Part shown: positions 28,819 through 37,666 of the stretch, in pieces | Position numbering within the stretch: the stretch's first letter is position 1 | Layout of the letters: every line of letters starts with the position of its first letter | Origin: Nitrospira sp. | GTDB lineage: Bacteria; Nitrospirota; Nitrospiria; Nitrospirales; Nitrospiraceae | Direction: 5' to 3' | DNA length: 64,000 nucleotides | Assembly: GCA_029865225.1 (NCBI GenBank) | Contig: JAOUHJ010000013.1 | Coordinates: forward strand, 1-64,000 | The notes under the pieces: model-generated | Database searches by the model: none | The model's input: the letters and a program-made list of their open reading frames with translations, nothing else | What the model was told of the DNA's origin: nothing | Made by a program: the position numbers and the translations under genes

Positions 28819-29428
28819 TCACGAGGTGATTCGTGTGGGGCTTCGGACCGTGCTGGCTCAAAACCAGGGGATCACCGTGGTAGGGGAAGCCGGGACAATG
28901 GCGGATGCCATTCTGCAGGCTCAGAAGCTCAAACCCGACGTGGTTTTGATGGATGTGCGTCTTCCCGACGGTTCCGGCGTCGATGCCTGCCGAGAGATTC
29001 TTGGGGCTCTCCCCACCACCCGAGTCATTTTCTTGACGTCATATGCGGACGATGATTCAGTGCTCGCGGCCGTGCTCGCCGGGGCACAAGGCTATGTCCT
29101 CAAGGAAATCGACTCGCCGGGACTGCTGGAAGCCATTCGTTCGGTCGCCAAGGGGCAATCCATACTCGATTCGACGGTGACCGAACGGGCCCTCAGATGG
29201 TTGCGAGGAGTTCATGATCTCCCGGCTCCTCCAGGTACCGACCAACTTTCGTCTCAGGAAGAACGCGTCGTCGCATTGGTTGCCGAGGGGAAGACCAACA
29301 AGGAGATCGCGGTTGCGCTCGGGCTCAGTGACAAGACCGTGAAGAACTACCTCGCAAATGTCTTTCAGAAGCTTCGGATCACCCGGCGTGCCCAGGCGGC
29401 CGCCTTCTTCGTCAAGAGGCAAGGCTGA
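28766..29428 (+). CDS. NarL/LuxR-family response regulator
   Basis: A 220-residue regulator with an N-terminal receiver (about 12-125; acidic pair in LLVDDHE, phosphoacceptor Asp63 in VVLMDVRLPDG, switch Thr in IFLTSYAD, Lys in YVLKEID). A C-terminal LuxR-type helix-turn-helix follows (LSSQEERVVALVAEGKTNKE, then LGLSDKTVKNYLANVFQKL). ATG 28766 is chosen because AAAGGA lies about eight bases upstream. The gene starts inside the 3' end of the giant kinase, so translation is probably coupled. It is the obvious phosphorylation target of both HisKA_3-type kinases just upstream. Confidence 0.95.
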   Translation: MLTTKTQVQTIRVLLVDDHEVIRVGLRTVLAQNQGITVVGEAGTMADAILQAQKLKPDVVLMDVRLPDGSGVDACREILGALPTTRVIFLTSYADDDSVLAAVLAGAQGYVLKEIDSPGLLEAIRSVAKGQSILDSTVTERALRWLRGVHDLPAPPGTDQLSSQEERVVALVAEGKTNKEIAVALGLSDKTVKNYLANVFQKLRITRRAQAAAFFVKRQG

Positions 29429-29545
29429 TGGTGCAACATTTGGCTCTAGTATTCTAGGGGCAAAATTCTCGTCGCGTTACGACCTTCATCTCTGGGCACT
29501 CTCCCTCAATTCGTATAGGCTCACTCTGGGTAGTTGTAGTTACAC

Positions 29546-29560
29546 GTACACGGTGTGTAC
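29546..29560. promoter_or_regulatory. palindrome upstream of PAS protein gene, possible operator
   Basis: GTACAC and GTGTAC form a perfect 6-bp inverted repeat around a GGT centre, 20 bases before the start codon at 29581 and just ahead of its GGGAGG Shine-Dalgarno. It could be an operator or a hairpin affecting translation. Confidence 0.3.
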
Positions 29561-29580
29561 CTACCGGGAGGTTGTCCCGC

Positions 29581-31890
29581 ATGACTGCTGTTATCTTCCT
29601 CGTATTGCTCTTGCTCGTGGGGCTTTCACTCTGGATTGCCATTCGACAGCATCAGGAGAACGTTCTGCAGGCAAGGGTTATCGCGGCGGCGAATTGCGGC
29701 ATCCTTGTGACGGATGCGACTCTTCCACATCATCCCATCATCTATGCGAATCCCGCGGTCCTGTCGTTAACCGGTTATGCCGAGTATGACGTCGTTGGGC
29801 AGACAACGGCGATGTTGAACGGCCCTGGAACTGATCGGGGGGCGATCGAAAAACTCGCGTTGGCTCTCCAAGACGGACGGGCGTGCCGCGTATCGCTGCG
29901 GCATTACCGCAAGAACGGGACGTCGTTTTGGAATGAGGTGACCTTGTCACCGATTGAGGATCAGACGGGACGGGTCCGGTCGGTGATTTGGATCATGAGC
30001 GATGTGTCCCATCTCCGGCAGGTGGAAGCGGAGCGTCATCGTAAGATGCCGTCCTCGACGATTCTATGTGATTTTGTTAGAGAAGGTATGTTGGTAACGA
30101 CCGCATCGGAGATCATGTATGTCAACCAGGCTGGGTTTACTATTTTGGGCGCCACGTCGGCCGAAGAAATCATCGGCAGCCAGTATTTGGATTTTGTGCA
30201 CTATGAGCAACAAGAGGCCGTACGCCTCTGGATTGCACAGACAGTGGGGTCACGCCAGTCGAACGGCTGGTTGGAAACGAAACTCGTACGATGTGATGGG
30301 CAGGAAGTCGTGGTTGTCCTGTCCGTGGCGCCTACCATGTGGGATGGAAAAGGATCCGTTCTGGTCTGTTTTTCTGACAGGTCTGTCCAGCAACCAATCG
30401 AAATCGAATTCCCCAACAGGCGGCATCAGTTCGTGCAAACCCACTCCAGTGCGGACCATGATAGTTGGGGATGGGCAATTGGGAATGGCGCTGAGATTTG
30501 GTCGGAAGAGCACTATCGTGTGCTTGGATACGAACCGGGTTCAGTTCCGCCAACCTATGAGACCTTTAAAAAGGCCCTCCATCCAGAAGACCGCGAGCGT
30601 GTTCTCACCCTGGTCGAGGAAACGTTTACTTCTGATCGCCCCTATGATCTCGAATGTCGGATCATCCAACCTGGTGGGGATATTCGATTTGTCCGTTGCC
30701 GTGGAGTGCTGATACGAGGTTCCTCCGATCAGCCTATTCGGATGTCTGGAAAAATTGAGGATATCACGGACTACAAACTGCTGGCGGCGATGGCTGAAGA
30801 ACGAGATCTTCAATTAAAGACGGTTCTGGAGTCGACCTCTGACGGTATGCTGATGGTTCGTCAAGATGGCACGATCTCCCTTATCAATAGCCGTATCGAA
30901 CGAATGTTTGGGTATGTTCGAGAGGAGCTCCTAGGGCGACCTGTCGAGTGCTTGCTGTCAGCGCGAGATCACGAGGAGCAGCGAGAAGGGCGTGACGCCT
31001 GCTTCTCAAGCGTCGGCTCCGGTCCCCTAGAGATCACTCGAGAAGTGCATGGACGTCGCAAGGATGGTGTGGAGTTTCCGGTCGGAGTCCGGCTGTCTCC
31101 TGTTTATCAGTCCAAGGGAAGGACAATCATTATGACGATAAGCGATCTCGCTGCTGGTCAGCAGACCACACAGGCGAGCGAGGAGATCAGGACTCGATGT
31201 GATCTTGCAATCCTGGCCGGACAGGTGGGGATCTTTGAGTATGACCACCGGACGAACACTCACATCTGGTCGCCGATCTTGCGTGAGATCTATGGGGTCA
31301 GGGAGGACGAGTCACCTTCTCTGGATCGCTATCTGGAGTTGGTTCATCCCGGGGATCGAGAGAGGCTGCGCGCCGGGATGGTGCAGGTCCTCGATCATGA
31401 GAAGGAGAAGCTGTACACGGCTGAACACAGGCTGATCCGGCCGAACGGATCCGTACGGCACATTCGCCTTCGAGCCTTGACACAGTGTGAAGGTGCGGGG
31501 ACCAAGCGGCGGCCCATGCACACGATCGGGATGGTTGTCGACATCACGGATCAGGTGAATGCCTCAATGGTGGTCCAAGTTGTGGAGGAGATGGAGACCA
31601 TGAGGAGCTTGATTGGTGGTATTGCCCATGAGCTGAACAATAGTCTTACTGCTGTGCTGGGCTTCAGCGAATTGGCGCTGGACTTGATTCCAGCCGAGAC
31701 CAAAGCCCATCGCCATATCAACCAAGTCATCGCCGCGGGGAGAAAAGCCCGCGAGGTGGCTCAGAAGATTCGCCGTGGTCTAGATCACGCGTCGTCCTAT
31801 CCGGTCACTCGGGCAGCCGGGATCAATTCCGATCAGGAACGATCGACTGTGTCCATCGAGGTCTCGGATGCCGTCGGTCCTCGTAGTTGA
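29581..31890 (+). CDS. membrane-anchored five-PAS protein with phosphoacceptor helix but no ATPase domain
   Basis: A 769-residue protein. One N-terminal transmembrane helix (about 4-22) is followed by five PAS domains at about 32-145, 158-275, 288-400, 406-525 and 533-655. The first resembles a LOV domain (NGPGTDRGAIEKLALAL, YRKNGTSFWNEVTLSPI), but the usual flavin-adduct Cys position reads GQTTAM. Then comes a HisKA-like helix with His683 in GGIAHELNNSLTAVLGFSE. Only about 86 residues follow, with no N, G1 or G2 box, so the protein cannot phosphorylate itself. ATG 29581 has GGGAGG nine bases upstream. The next receiver gene overlaps its end. Confidence 0.85.
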   Translation: MTAVIFLVLLLLVGLSLWIAIRQHQENVLQARVIAAANCGILVTDATLPHHPIIYANPAVLSLTGYAEYDVVGQTTAMLNGPGTDRGAIEKLALALQDGRACRVSLRHYRKNGTSFWNEVTLSPIEDQTGRVRSVIWIMSDVSHLRQVEAERHRKMPSSTILCDFVREGMLVTTASEIMYVNQAGFTILGATSAEEIIGSQYLDFVHYEQQEAVRLWIAQTVGSRQSNGWLETKLVRCDGQEVVVVLSVAPTMWDGKGSVLVCFSDRSVQQPIEIEFPNRRHQFVQTHSSADHDSWGWAIGNGAEIWSEEHYRVLGYEPGSVPPTYETFKKALHPEDRERVLTLVEETFTSDRPYDLECRIIQPGGDIRFVRCRGVLIRGSSDQPIRMSGKIEDITDYKLLAAMAEERDLQLKTVLESTSDGMLMVRQDGTISLINSRIERMFGYVREELLGRPVECLLSARDHEEQREGRDACFSSVGSGPLEITREVHGRRKDGVEFPVGVRLSPVYQSKGRTIIMTISDLAAGQQTTQASEEIRTRCDLAILAGQVGIFEYDHRTNTHIWSPILREIYGVREDESPSLDRYLELVHPGDRERLRAGMVQVLDHEKEKLYTAEHRLIRPNGSVRHIRLRALTQCEGAGTKRRPMHTIGMVVDITDQVNASMVVQVVEEMETMRSLIGGIAHELNNSLTAVLGFSELALDLIPAETKAHRHINQVIAAGRKAREVAQKIRRGLDHASSYPVTRAAGINSDQERSTVSIEVSDAVGPRS

Positions 31891-32239
31891 CGATCAGGAC
31901 CAGGTCCGCCAGCTTATTCGTGAAACCCTGGAGCAAGCCGGCTATGAGGTCGAAGAAGCTCGGGATGGGAAAGAGGGGTTGGAGCGGTACAGAACGAAGG
32001 CGGCCGATCTAGTAATCATGGACATCCTGATGCCTGACCAAGATGGGCTCGAAGGTATTCTGGTGCTTCGACGGGAATTCCCTGACTCTCGTGTGATTGC
32101 CATGACCGGAGGATCCGAAGCGATCGGCTTCGGCAATGTCTTAGATATCGCTAAGATGCTCGGCGTCAGACGGACTCTTCAAAAGCCCTTCGACCTTAAG
32201 GTACTCCTTGATACGGTTGCTTCAGAAATGATCGACTAA
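31868..32239 (+). CDS. CheY-like single-domain response regulator
   Basis: A 123-residue stand-alone receiver. It has the acidic pair in VLVVDDQDQ, phosphoacceptor Asp52 in LVIMDILMPDQDG, Thr in VIAMTGGSE and Lys in LQKPFD. There is no output domain, so it would act by protein contact or as a phosphate shuttle. The start lies 23 bases inside the upstream PAS protein gene in another reading frame, indicating translational coupling and a likely partnership. Confidence 0.92.
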   Translation: MPSVLVVDDQDQVRQLIRETLEQAGYEVEEARDGKEGLERYRTKAADLVIMDILMPDQDGLEGILVLRREFPDSRVIAMTGGSEAIGFGNVLDIAKMLGVRRTLQKPFDLKVLLDTVASEMID

Positions 32240-32330
32240 TTGAGCCCACCCTGCGCGCTTCCTCTCCCTGTTGACATCGCCATGTGGCCCCGTCACACTC
32301 TACCGTTCGAATTGACCCCCTGTCGGGATC

Positions 32331-32756
32331 ATGAAGTTTCTGAATGTCATACTTGGTACTACGGTCGCGACCATCGGATTCTGGCTGATCTGGGGCAGTA
32401 TTTCGCCGTTCATCGTGCTCGGGTGGGCTTTCACCGTAGGACTGTTTCTATGGGTGATGGCGGAGTCGATCTCGCGAACATGGGCGTGGTCCACGCTCTT
32501 GCTCGGCTTAGAAAGCTTGGTCTGGCCGATTGTGTTGATGGTTCAACTCAAGGGGACGTCTGACACAGTTCCTGAGTCTGAAATGGGAACGATGCTCTCC
32601 GCCGTCGTCCTCGGTCTCTTTTCATCGGTGTTTTGGATCTCATTTGCGTATGGGTTGTTCAATCGATCTCGAACACCTGATTCGCCACTCTCCAAAGAGC
32701 GCTCAACCACGCTGAGCGGGTCGCGATCGATGAAGAAAGCGAAAAAGCCGACTTAG
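32331..32756 (+). CDS. small membrane protein of unknown function
   Basis: A 141-residue protein with about four hydrophobic segments (VILGTTVATIGFWLIWGSI, FIVLGWAFTVGLFLWVMAES, WAWSTLLLGLESLVWPIVLM and the AVVLGLFSSVFWISFAYGLF segment). A basic, Ser-rich cytoplasmic tail ends KKAKKPT. I recognise no family. It overlaps the convergent priA gene by four bases. ATG 32331 is the best start. Confidence 0.65.
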   Translation: MKFLNVILGTTVATIGFWLIWGSISPFIVLGWAFTVGLFLWVMAESISRTWAWSTLLLGLESLVWPIVLMVQLKGTSDTVPESEMGTMLSAVVLGLFSSVFWISFAYGLFNRSRTPDSPLSKERSTTLSGSRSMKKAKKPT

Positions 32757-34999
32757 CCTTGTCCGGTTTCGACAGGGTCTATGTCGATGTCAAACTTGAT
32801 CCGCCCTTTTTGGTACTTCCGTTCTAATACCCGCAGAGATTCATGGACTCGACGACTCAGAGTCCTGTGTTCAGTTGCTTTGACCAGCATGCGTTGATGG
32901 TGGTGTCCAATCCGTGTACTAATGGCCTGGACGGGCCCCAGTACGACCAAGGACTCCTGATTAGATCCAATCTGGCCAAGATCCATGGCCCATTGCTTTG
33001 CGGCTTCTTCGACTAGCTCACGAGTTGTTCCGGTTACCGAGAGCTCCGCCAGGTGGCACATCGGTGGGTAGTTAAGTAGGCGGCGTGCCTCAAGCTCTTC
33101 CTGGTAGAAACGATCGGGGTTTCCCGATAGCAAAGCTTGAACGGCATGATGGGTGGGAAATCGCGTCTGGATGATGACTCGACCTCCTGCCAAGGCCGGG
33201 GAGGCTAAGTCCGCAGCATCCATCAGGAGCTGATAGGTCCGCTCGGCTGATCGAAAATCGGAAATGTACAACTCGGAATCTGCCTGAAGAATGCCGACCA
33301 ATCCATGTGGTGGTAGTGGATCTCGGCGAAACAGTGCTTGCGTTCCTATCAGAATGTCCCAAGTCCCAGACCTCGCGGATTCCCACAATTGGCGGGCGGC
33401 AGCCGATCGACGAAGCGTGTCACCATCGATCCGTGCGATCTTGGCGTGTGGAAACAAACGACGAGTTTCGGCTTCAATTCGCTCCGTACCGTCTCCGATG
33501 GGACTCACACGAGATGCCTGGCACACGGGACAGGAATCGGGCAACCCATCCGAGCTACCACAGTAGCGGCAGGTGAGACGGCTGGCCTCCCTATAATAGG
33601 TGAGTGAGACGGCGCAGGAGGCACAGCGAGGTACCCAGCTACAATCTCCACACACCAAGGTCCTTGCGTACCCTTTTCTATTGAGAAAAAGCAGTACTTT
33701 CGCCTGTCTCTTCAGGGTTTCCTGGATCGCTGAGATCAGTTTTGGGTTGAATAGGGTTCTTCCCGACTCCTTGCGGAGGTCAACGAGCTCGATTCTTGGT
33801 CGAAGCGTTGCATTGTGATGAACGTCGAGATGCTCGGCGGTGGCGTCGAATTTTGACTCAAGAGATGGATGCGCCGAGGCCAGGACGAGCAGAGCTCGCT
33901 CGCTCTCAGCCCTCATGCCCGCCACCTCCCGAGCATGATATCGAGGCTCCTGAGGCTCTTTGAGGGCGGTATCCTCCTCCCCATCAACCCAGATCAGTCC
34001 GATCGATTCAATGGGCGAGAAAATGACAGAGCGAGTTCCTACGATCACGGATGGAGTCGAAGTCTCACTTCGTTCCAATCGATCCGACCCGAAAGATGCA
34101 TGTGCGAGGGTAATATGAAGCCCTGTGAGAGTTGAAAGGAGCTCCTTAAGCCACAGGGCTCTCGCGATCTCGCCGGTTATCACAATGGCGGACCGTTTCA
34201 GTGAGTGCGCCTGGTGAATGGCGTCGGCAAGTCTTCTGATTCGATCCGGCCATGGAGCCTGTAGGACGAGTTTCTGCATATGGTTGCCTTGAAGGCACTG
34301 GCTGACGCGAGCTCTCCAAGAGGGATCTGAGTCCGGAAAGTTTGTATGGAGTAGAGCGGTGTCTATCCGTGCTCCGTCACCTGGTTCATTCGACACCAGT
34401 GCCATGAGCCGTTTCTGCTCTTTGACCTTGGGATTGTCTGGCGGCACGCGAGCGAGCCAGGACTTCTTGATGAGGGTATCGACGATCCGTAGAGTGCTTG
34501 CTTGTCGAGTCGGATGCAGAGTCGACGAAAGGATTCCCGTCGTTCGACGGGCAATTCGCTGAAGAGTTGGTCGCAGGTCGTCGGGGCAACTGCCAGCTGC
34601 CAATGCGACATGCCCTTGCGGAGTAACCGTGTATCGAGCGGGGGAAGTCGGGCGCATTGCGAACGGGGAAGATACGAGTCGAAGACATTGCCCCCAGGGT
34701 GCAACATAGTAGGAAGCAATATCGTGAGAGAGTTGGAGCAGCTTTGGGGACAGTAACGGATTCTGTCCATCCTGTACGAGAGAAGAGATCTCCCTAAGAG
34801 AGGCGGCCCTTATTTCGGCTGGAAGCTCATGCGTGAGCGAAACAACCGCTCCTTCCAGCATTACACGGCCAAATGGGACGAGGACGCGGCTTCCGACACT
34901 AATGACTTGAGCTAAGGTGGAGGGGACTTGGTAGGTGAAAGCCCGTTCGATATGACGTGGAACAATAACATCCGCATAGAGCGGATTACTTCGCCTCAT
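32753..34999 (-). CDS. priA: PriA-family primosomal protein N' with degenerate helicase motifs
   Basis: PriA recognises stalled replication forks and reloads the replisome. The 748-residue protein has the PriA layout: N-terminal DNA-binding domain (YADVIVPRHIERAFTYQVP), helicase lobes with an inserted zinc module (cysteines in CGDCSWVPRCASC, CRYCGSS and CPVCQ), and the C-terminal RRLLNYPPMCHLAEL region. The Walker A GxTGSGKT is absent; the aligned segment reads LQAPWPDRIRRL. Walker B is DGEED rather than DEEH, and the arginine-finger motif VI is lost. It therefore probably binds forks without unwinding. ATG 34999 is preferred (AGGGA upstream); ATG 35026 would add nine residues. Confidence 0.88.
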   Translation of the reverse strand: MRRSNPLYADVIVPRHIERAFTYQVPSTLAQVISVGSRVLVPFGRVMLEGAVVSLTHELPAEIRAASLREISSLVQDGQNPLLSPKLLQLSHDIASYYVAPWGQCLRLVSSPFAMRPTSPARYTVTPQGHVALAAGSCPDDLRPTLQRIARRTTGILSSTLHPTRQASTLRIVDTLIKKSWLARVPPDNPKVKEQKRLMALVSNEPGDGARIDTALLHTNFPDSDPSWRARVSQCLQGNHMQKLVLQAPWPDRIRRLADAIHQAHSLKRSAIVITGEIARALWLKELLSTLTGLHITLAHASFGSDRLERSETSTPSVIVGTRSVIFSPIESIGLIWVDGEEDTALKEPQEPRYHAREVAGMRAESERALLVLASAHPSLESKFDATAEHLDVHHNATLRPRIELVDLRKESGRTLFNPKLISAIQETLKRQAKVLLFLNRKGYARTLVCGDCSWVPRCASCAVSLTYYREASRLTCRYCGSSDGLPDSCPVCQASRVSPIGDGTERIEAETRRLFPHAKIARIDGDTLRRSAAARQLWESARSGTWDILIGTQALFRRDPLPPHGLVGILQADSELYISDFRSAERTYQLLMDAADLASPALAGGRVIIQTRFPTHHAVQALLSGNPDRFYQEELEARRLLNYPPMCHLAELSVTGTTRELVEEAAKQWAMDLGQIGSNQESLVVLGPVQAISTRIGHHHQRMLVKATEHRTLSRRVHESLRVLERKYQKGRIKFDIDIDPVETGQG

Positions 35000-35114
35000 G
35001 GCGGTCGAGTCCCTATCGAAAGCCATTCTGCATTCTATCAGTGGAGAACTACGAAGAACATCGGGTATTGCGGCATGCTCGCGGAAGGGGTTCGGCTGAT
35101 GGATCGAGGGAGGA

Positions 35115-35142
35115 CAGGAACTCCACCTTCGCAGAGTTCCTG
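35115..35142 (-). terminator. hairpin downstream of the OmpA-family gene
   Basis: A perfect 9-bp stem (CAGGAACTC / GAGTTCCTG) with a 10-base loop lies just after the OmpA-family stop codon at 35156. No T-tract follows it on the minus strand, so it is a weak candidate for an intrinsic terminator and could instead be a processing or pausing structure. Confidence 0.35.
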
Positions 35143-35155
35143 GTTTCGGTCGAAG

Positions 35156-36712
35156 CTAGTTCGCTGGTGTTCCGGTAGCTGGTTGTTGAGGCAGATCTTG
35201 CTTATCTGTGTCTGTCGTCGTTGGACCACTCGGATCAGAGCCGTTGTCTGTGCTTGACCCATCTCTTCCAGAAGTTTGTGAAGAATCACCCAGCGACAAG
35301 GTTCCCGGACGAGCGGGATCGTCTGAAGCGGCATTAGCGGAGGTCTGTTGGTCGTCGCTATCACGTGCATTCAAAGTGGAAAGGTTGCCACCCGGAGATT
35401 GCGCGTGAGCGTTTGCATCGGATGTAGGCGTTGAAGGATCAGTGGTTGGATTGTACAGGAGAATTTCCACCCGCCGATTTTTCGTACGACCTTCCTCAAC
35501 CGCATTTGTGGCCACTGGCTTGGTGTCCCCAAGCCCCACCGCGCTAAGACGAGACGGCTCCACTCCACCCTTCTCCAGCAGATACCGAAGGACCCCGTTG
35601 GCGCGTACCTTAGACAATTCCAAATTGTTGGGATACCGGGATTTGAGAGAGGGGCCGATCTCCACGTTATCCGTATGACCTTCGATTCGGATCAGCCTCA
35701 TATCGTCAGTGTTCTGCAGGTATTCGATCAACTGGTCTAGGATCGGGTAATTTTCAGGTTTAATAGCCGCGTCTCCAGAGTCGTAGCGCAGGAACTTGGC
35801 CATTTCACCAAGATTGAGACGGCTCTGACCAGCGTCATCCTGGATTGCCAGCTTGCTGGATACTAGATCAACCGGAGTGACCTCTGTCGCCTGTTGTGTC
35901 GTGGACAGATCGTCGTTTGTTGCGACGGGCGGCAGCATGGGTTTGGAGGCTTCAAGGAGCTTGAACCGATCTCCTTTCATGACCCGAGTCGTGACCCTCA
36001 GGACTTTGGCGACAGCGGTGCGTGGTTCGGTCGTCAGCACCTTGAGTTGGCCGATCTTTCGCGGAGGAAGTCCTGCGCTCTGACGCTGGATATCGAGAAG
36101 ATCGCCGGATTTCAATCCATCTTCCCAGCCTCGATCCAAGTACACAACATTCGATTGGGCTACGAGCGTCATCGATCGGTCCGCTTGGAGTTCAACGATC
36201 ATCCCTTCGAGATCGGAAACGTGCTCCGCGGGGCTTGGCTCGATATCTGCCGTTGGGGCAACAAACCGCACTACTCGGTCGCCTGGAGAGATAGGTCCGT
36301 AGCTTATTATGGCCTTCGCTGTGGTAAGGGTATGATCGGCAGCCGTGACCTTCACGATTGCCGATCGATTCACAACAAAACCAAGGTATTCTCGAGTGAC
36401 TGGGTGAAACACCTTCCGAACCCGGCGATAGACGGTAAAGAGATCCCCAACTGCCACGTCAGTTGAGTTGTGTAATTTAAGATAGAGCGAGTCATGCTTG
36501 CCCAAGAGCATTCGATTACCCGAGGACTGATTATCGCCGGTTACCAAGTTCACGGTCCCGTCCATTGAGGATGTTTTCTGGATGGAGCCGCTGGCGAATG
36601 CCAGCGCGCGATCACCCAACCGAACGGATTCGACCTCTGAAACCTGGGCTTGTGCCCCATCGAGTGAGACGCTCAGACACAGGATTAAGACAAGGCATGC
36701 CACGGTTTTCAT
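35156..36712 (-). CDS. OmpA-family outer membrane/peptidoglycan-binding protein
   Basis: A 518-residue exported protein. A signal peptide (about 1-22, ending GAQA) is followed by a beta-rich region (about 60-270) of unknown fold containing DRVVRF and RAQ-type repeats. An OmpA C-terminal peptidoglycan-binding domain follows at about 325-430 (IRIEGHTDNVEIGP, LSKVRANGVLRYLLEKGG, LSAVGLGDTKPVA, NRRVEILL). The tail (about 435-518) is Ser/Asp/Thr-rich and probably disordered. It likely tethers an envelope structure to the cell wall. The Shine-Dalgarno AAGGA lies seven bases before the ATG at 36712, and a good promoter precedes it. Confidence 0.88.
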   Translation of the reverse strand: MKTVACLVLILCLSVSLDGAQAQVSEVESVRLGDRALAFASGSIQKTSSMDGTVNLVTGDNQSSGNRMLLGKHDSLYLKLHNSTDVAVGDLFTVYRRVRKVFHPVTREYLGFVVNRSAIVKVTAADHTLTTAKAIISYGPISPGDRVVRFVAPTADIEPSPAEHVSDLEGMIVELQADRSMTLVAQSNVVYLDRGWEDGLKSGDLLDIQRQSAGLPPRKIGQLKVLTTEPRTAVAKVLRVTTRVMKGDRFKLLEASKPMLPPVATNDDLSTTQQATEVTPVDLVSSKLAIQDDAGQSRLNLGEMAKFLRYDSGDAAIKPENYPILDQLIEYLQNTDDMRLIRIEGHTDNVEIGPSLKSRYPNNLELSKVRANGVLRYLLEKGGVEPSRLSAVGLGDTKPVATNAVEEGRTKNRRVEILLYNPTTDPSTPTSDANAHAQSPGGNLSTLNARDSDDQQTSANAASDDPARPGTLSLGDSSQTSGRDGSSTDNGSDPSGPTTTDTDKQDLPQQPATGTPAN

Positions 36713-36746
36713 AGGTCGTTCCTTTTAGGCTAGAGTCCTTTGGAAA

Positions 36747-36774
36747 ACCATAGCAAAAGGCGCTGCATTGTCAA
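36747..36774 (-). promoter_or_regulatory. sigma-70 promoter of the OmpA-family gene
   Basis: On the minus strand a perfect TTGACA (36769-36774) is followed after 16 bases by TATGGT (36747-36752). Transcription would start about 30 bases before the OmpA-family ATG at 36712. Confidence 0.6.
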
Positions 36775-37269
36775 GAATTTGAGTGTGATTGATCGAGTTT
36801 GACCCACATTTCCTCTCAGTGTTACCTTGAGATCGGCGAGAGTGCAGGGGCATTCTCCCTCAGAATCTTGTCGGAGTGTTGAAGACGTGAATAAACATAA
36901 GCAACCAGTCTCTCTATCCAAGGGATTCAGCATGAAGAGTCGAATCGAGACGCAGATCCACCGGCGCCGAACGATTAAGATTTTTTCTCCTCTCCAAATT
37001 GAATGGGATGGTGTCCAGCCGTTAAGGACCGAACCTTCTCGAATCGATCCAGATATCAAGCAGGATCCTGCGTCAGCGGGGAGTTGATTCCGTACAAGGC
37101 TATTGACCCTCTTGCAGCGGCGGCTCACGGCCTGTCCTTTTATTGCTAGGGCTTTCGGGTCGACCGTAATTAGGTCCTTTGTTCTCTTGCTATCCCCGAG
37201 AGCTGGGCACTAAGATTCCTCAAATCAATTGATGAATACCCTTTCCACGTCAATGCCTTGTGAAAGAAG
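36775..37269. other. intergenic region upstream of the nuo cluster
   Basis: About 500 bases between divergent genes. A plus-strand open frame at 36827-37087 has no good Shine-Dalgarno or recognisable motif. A weak promoter candidate, TTGCTA - 18 bases - TAAGAT, ends near 37217 and could serve nuoA. No RNA gene is recognised. Confidence 0.4.
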
Positions 37270-37659
37270 ATGGGGATGGACGGCGCTGAAATTCTCCTTG
37301 CGTACCTGACCAAGTACTTCCCGATTCTTCTGTTTATTTTTGTGACCTTGATATTTGGAATGGTGACGTTGCTCATCAGTTATTTTGTTCAACCTAGGTA
37401 CCCGGAACCAGAAAAATTGACGACTTACGAGTGTGGGTCTGAACCATTTTCCGATGCGCGCATGCCATTCCCTGTCCGGTATTACATTTTTGCGATGCTG
37501 TTTGTCATTTTTGATATTGAGGTCATCTTTCTCTATCCGTGGGCGGTTGTTTTTAAGAAGATTGGGATCATTGGGCTAGTCGAGATGCTGATCTTTATCG
37601 GTCTTTTCGTCGTGGCATACGTCTATGCCTGGCGCAAAGGGGCACTGGAGTGGGACTGA
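37270..37659 (+). CDS. nuoA: complex I subunit NuoA
   Basis: A membrane subunit of the proton-pumping NADH/ferredoxin:quinone oxidoreductase, 129 residues with three transmembrane helices. It has the family motifs [15 protein letters not shown] and [22 protein letters not shown], which forms part of the quinone-chamber and first-channel region. The ATG at 37270 is followed by a second ATG two codons later. It begins the twelve-gene cluster and is followed by nuoB after seven bases. Confidence 0.96.
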   Translation: MGMDGAEILLAYLTKYFPILLFIFVTLIFGMVTLLISYFVQPRYPEPEKLTTYECGSEPFSDARMPFPVRYYIFAMLFVIFDIEVIFLYPWAVVFKKIGIIGLVEMLIFIGLFVVAYVYAWRKGALEWD

Positions 37660-37666
37660 GGGCTGT

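Noticed and set aside
36827-37087. Plus-strand open frame of 86 residues in the region before nuoA
   Set aside because: No good Shine-Dalgarno, no motif, composition not protein-like; most likely chance.
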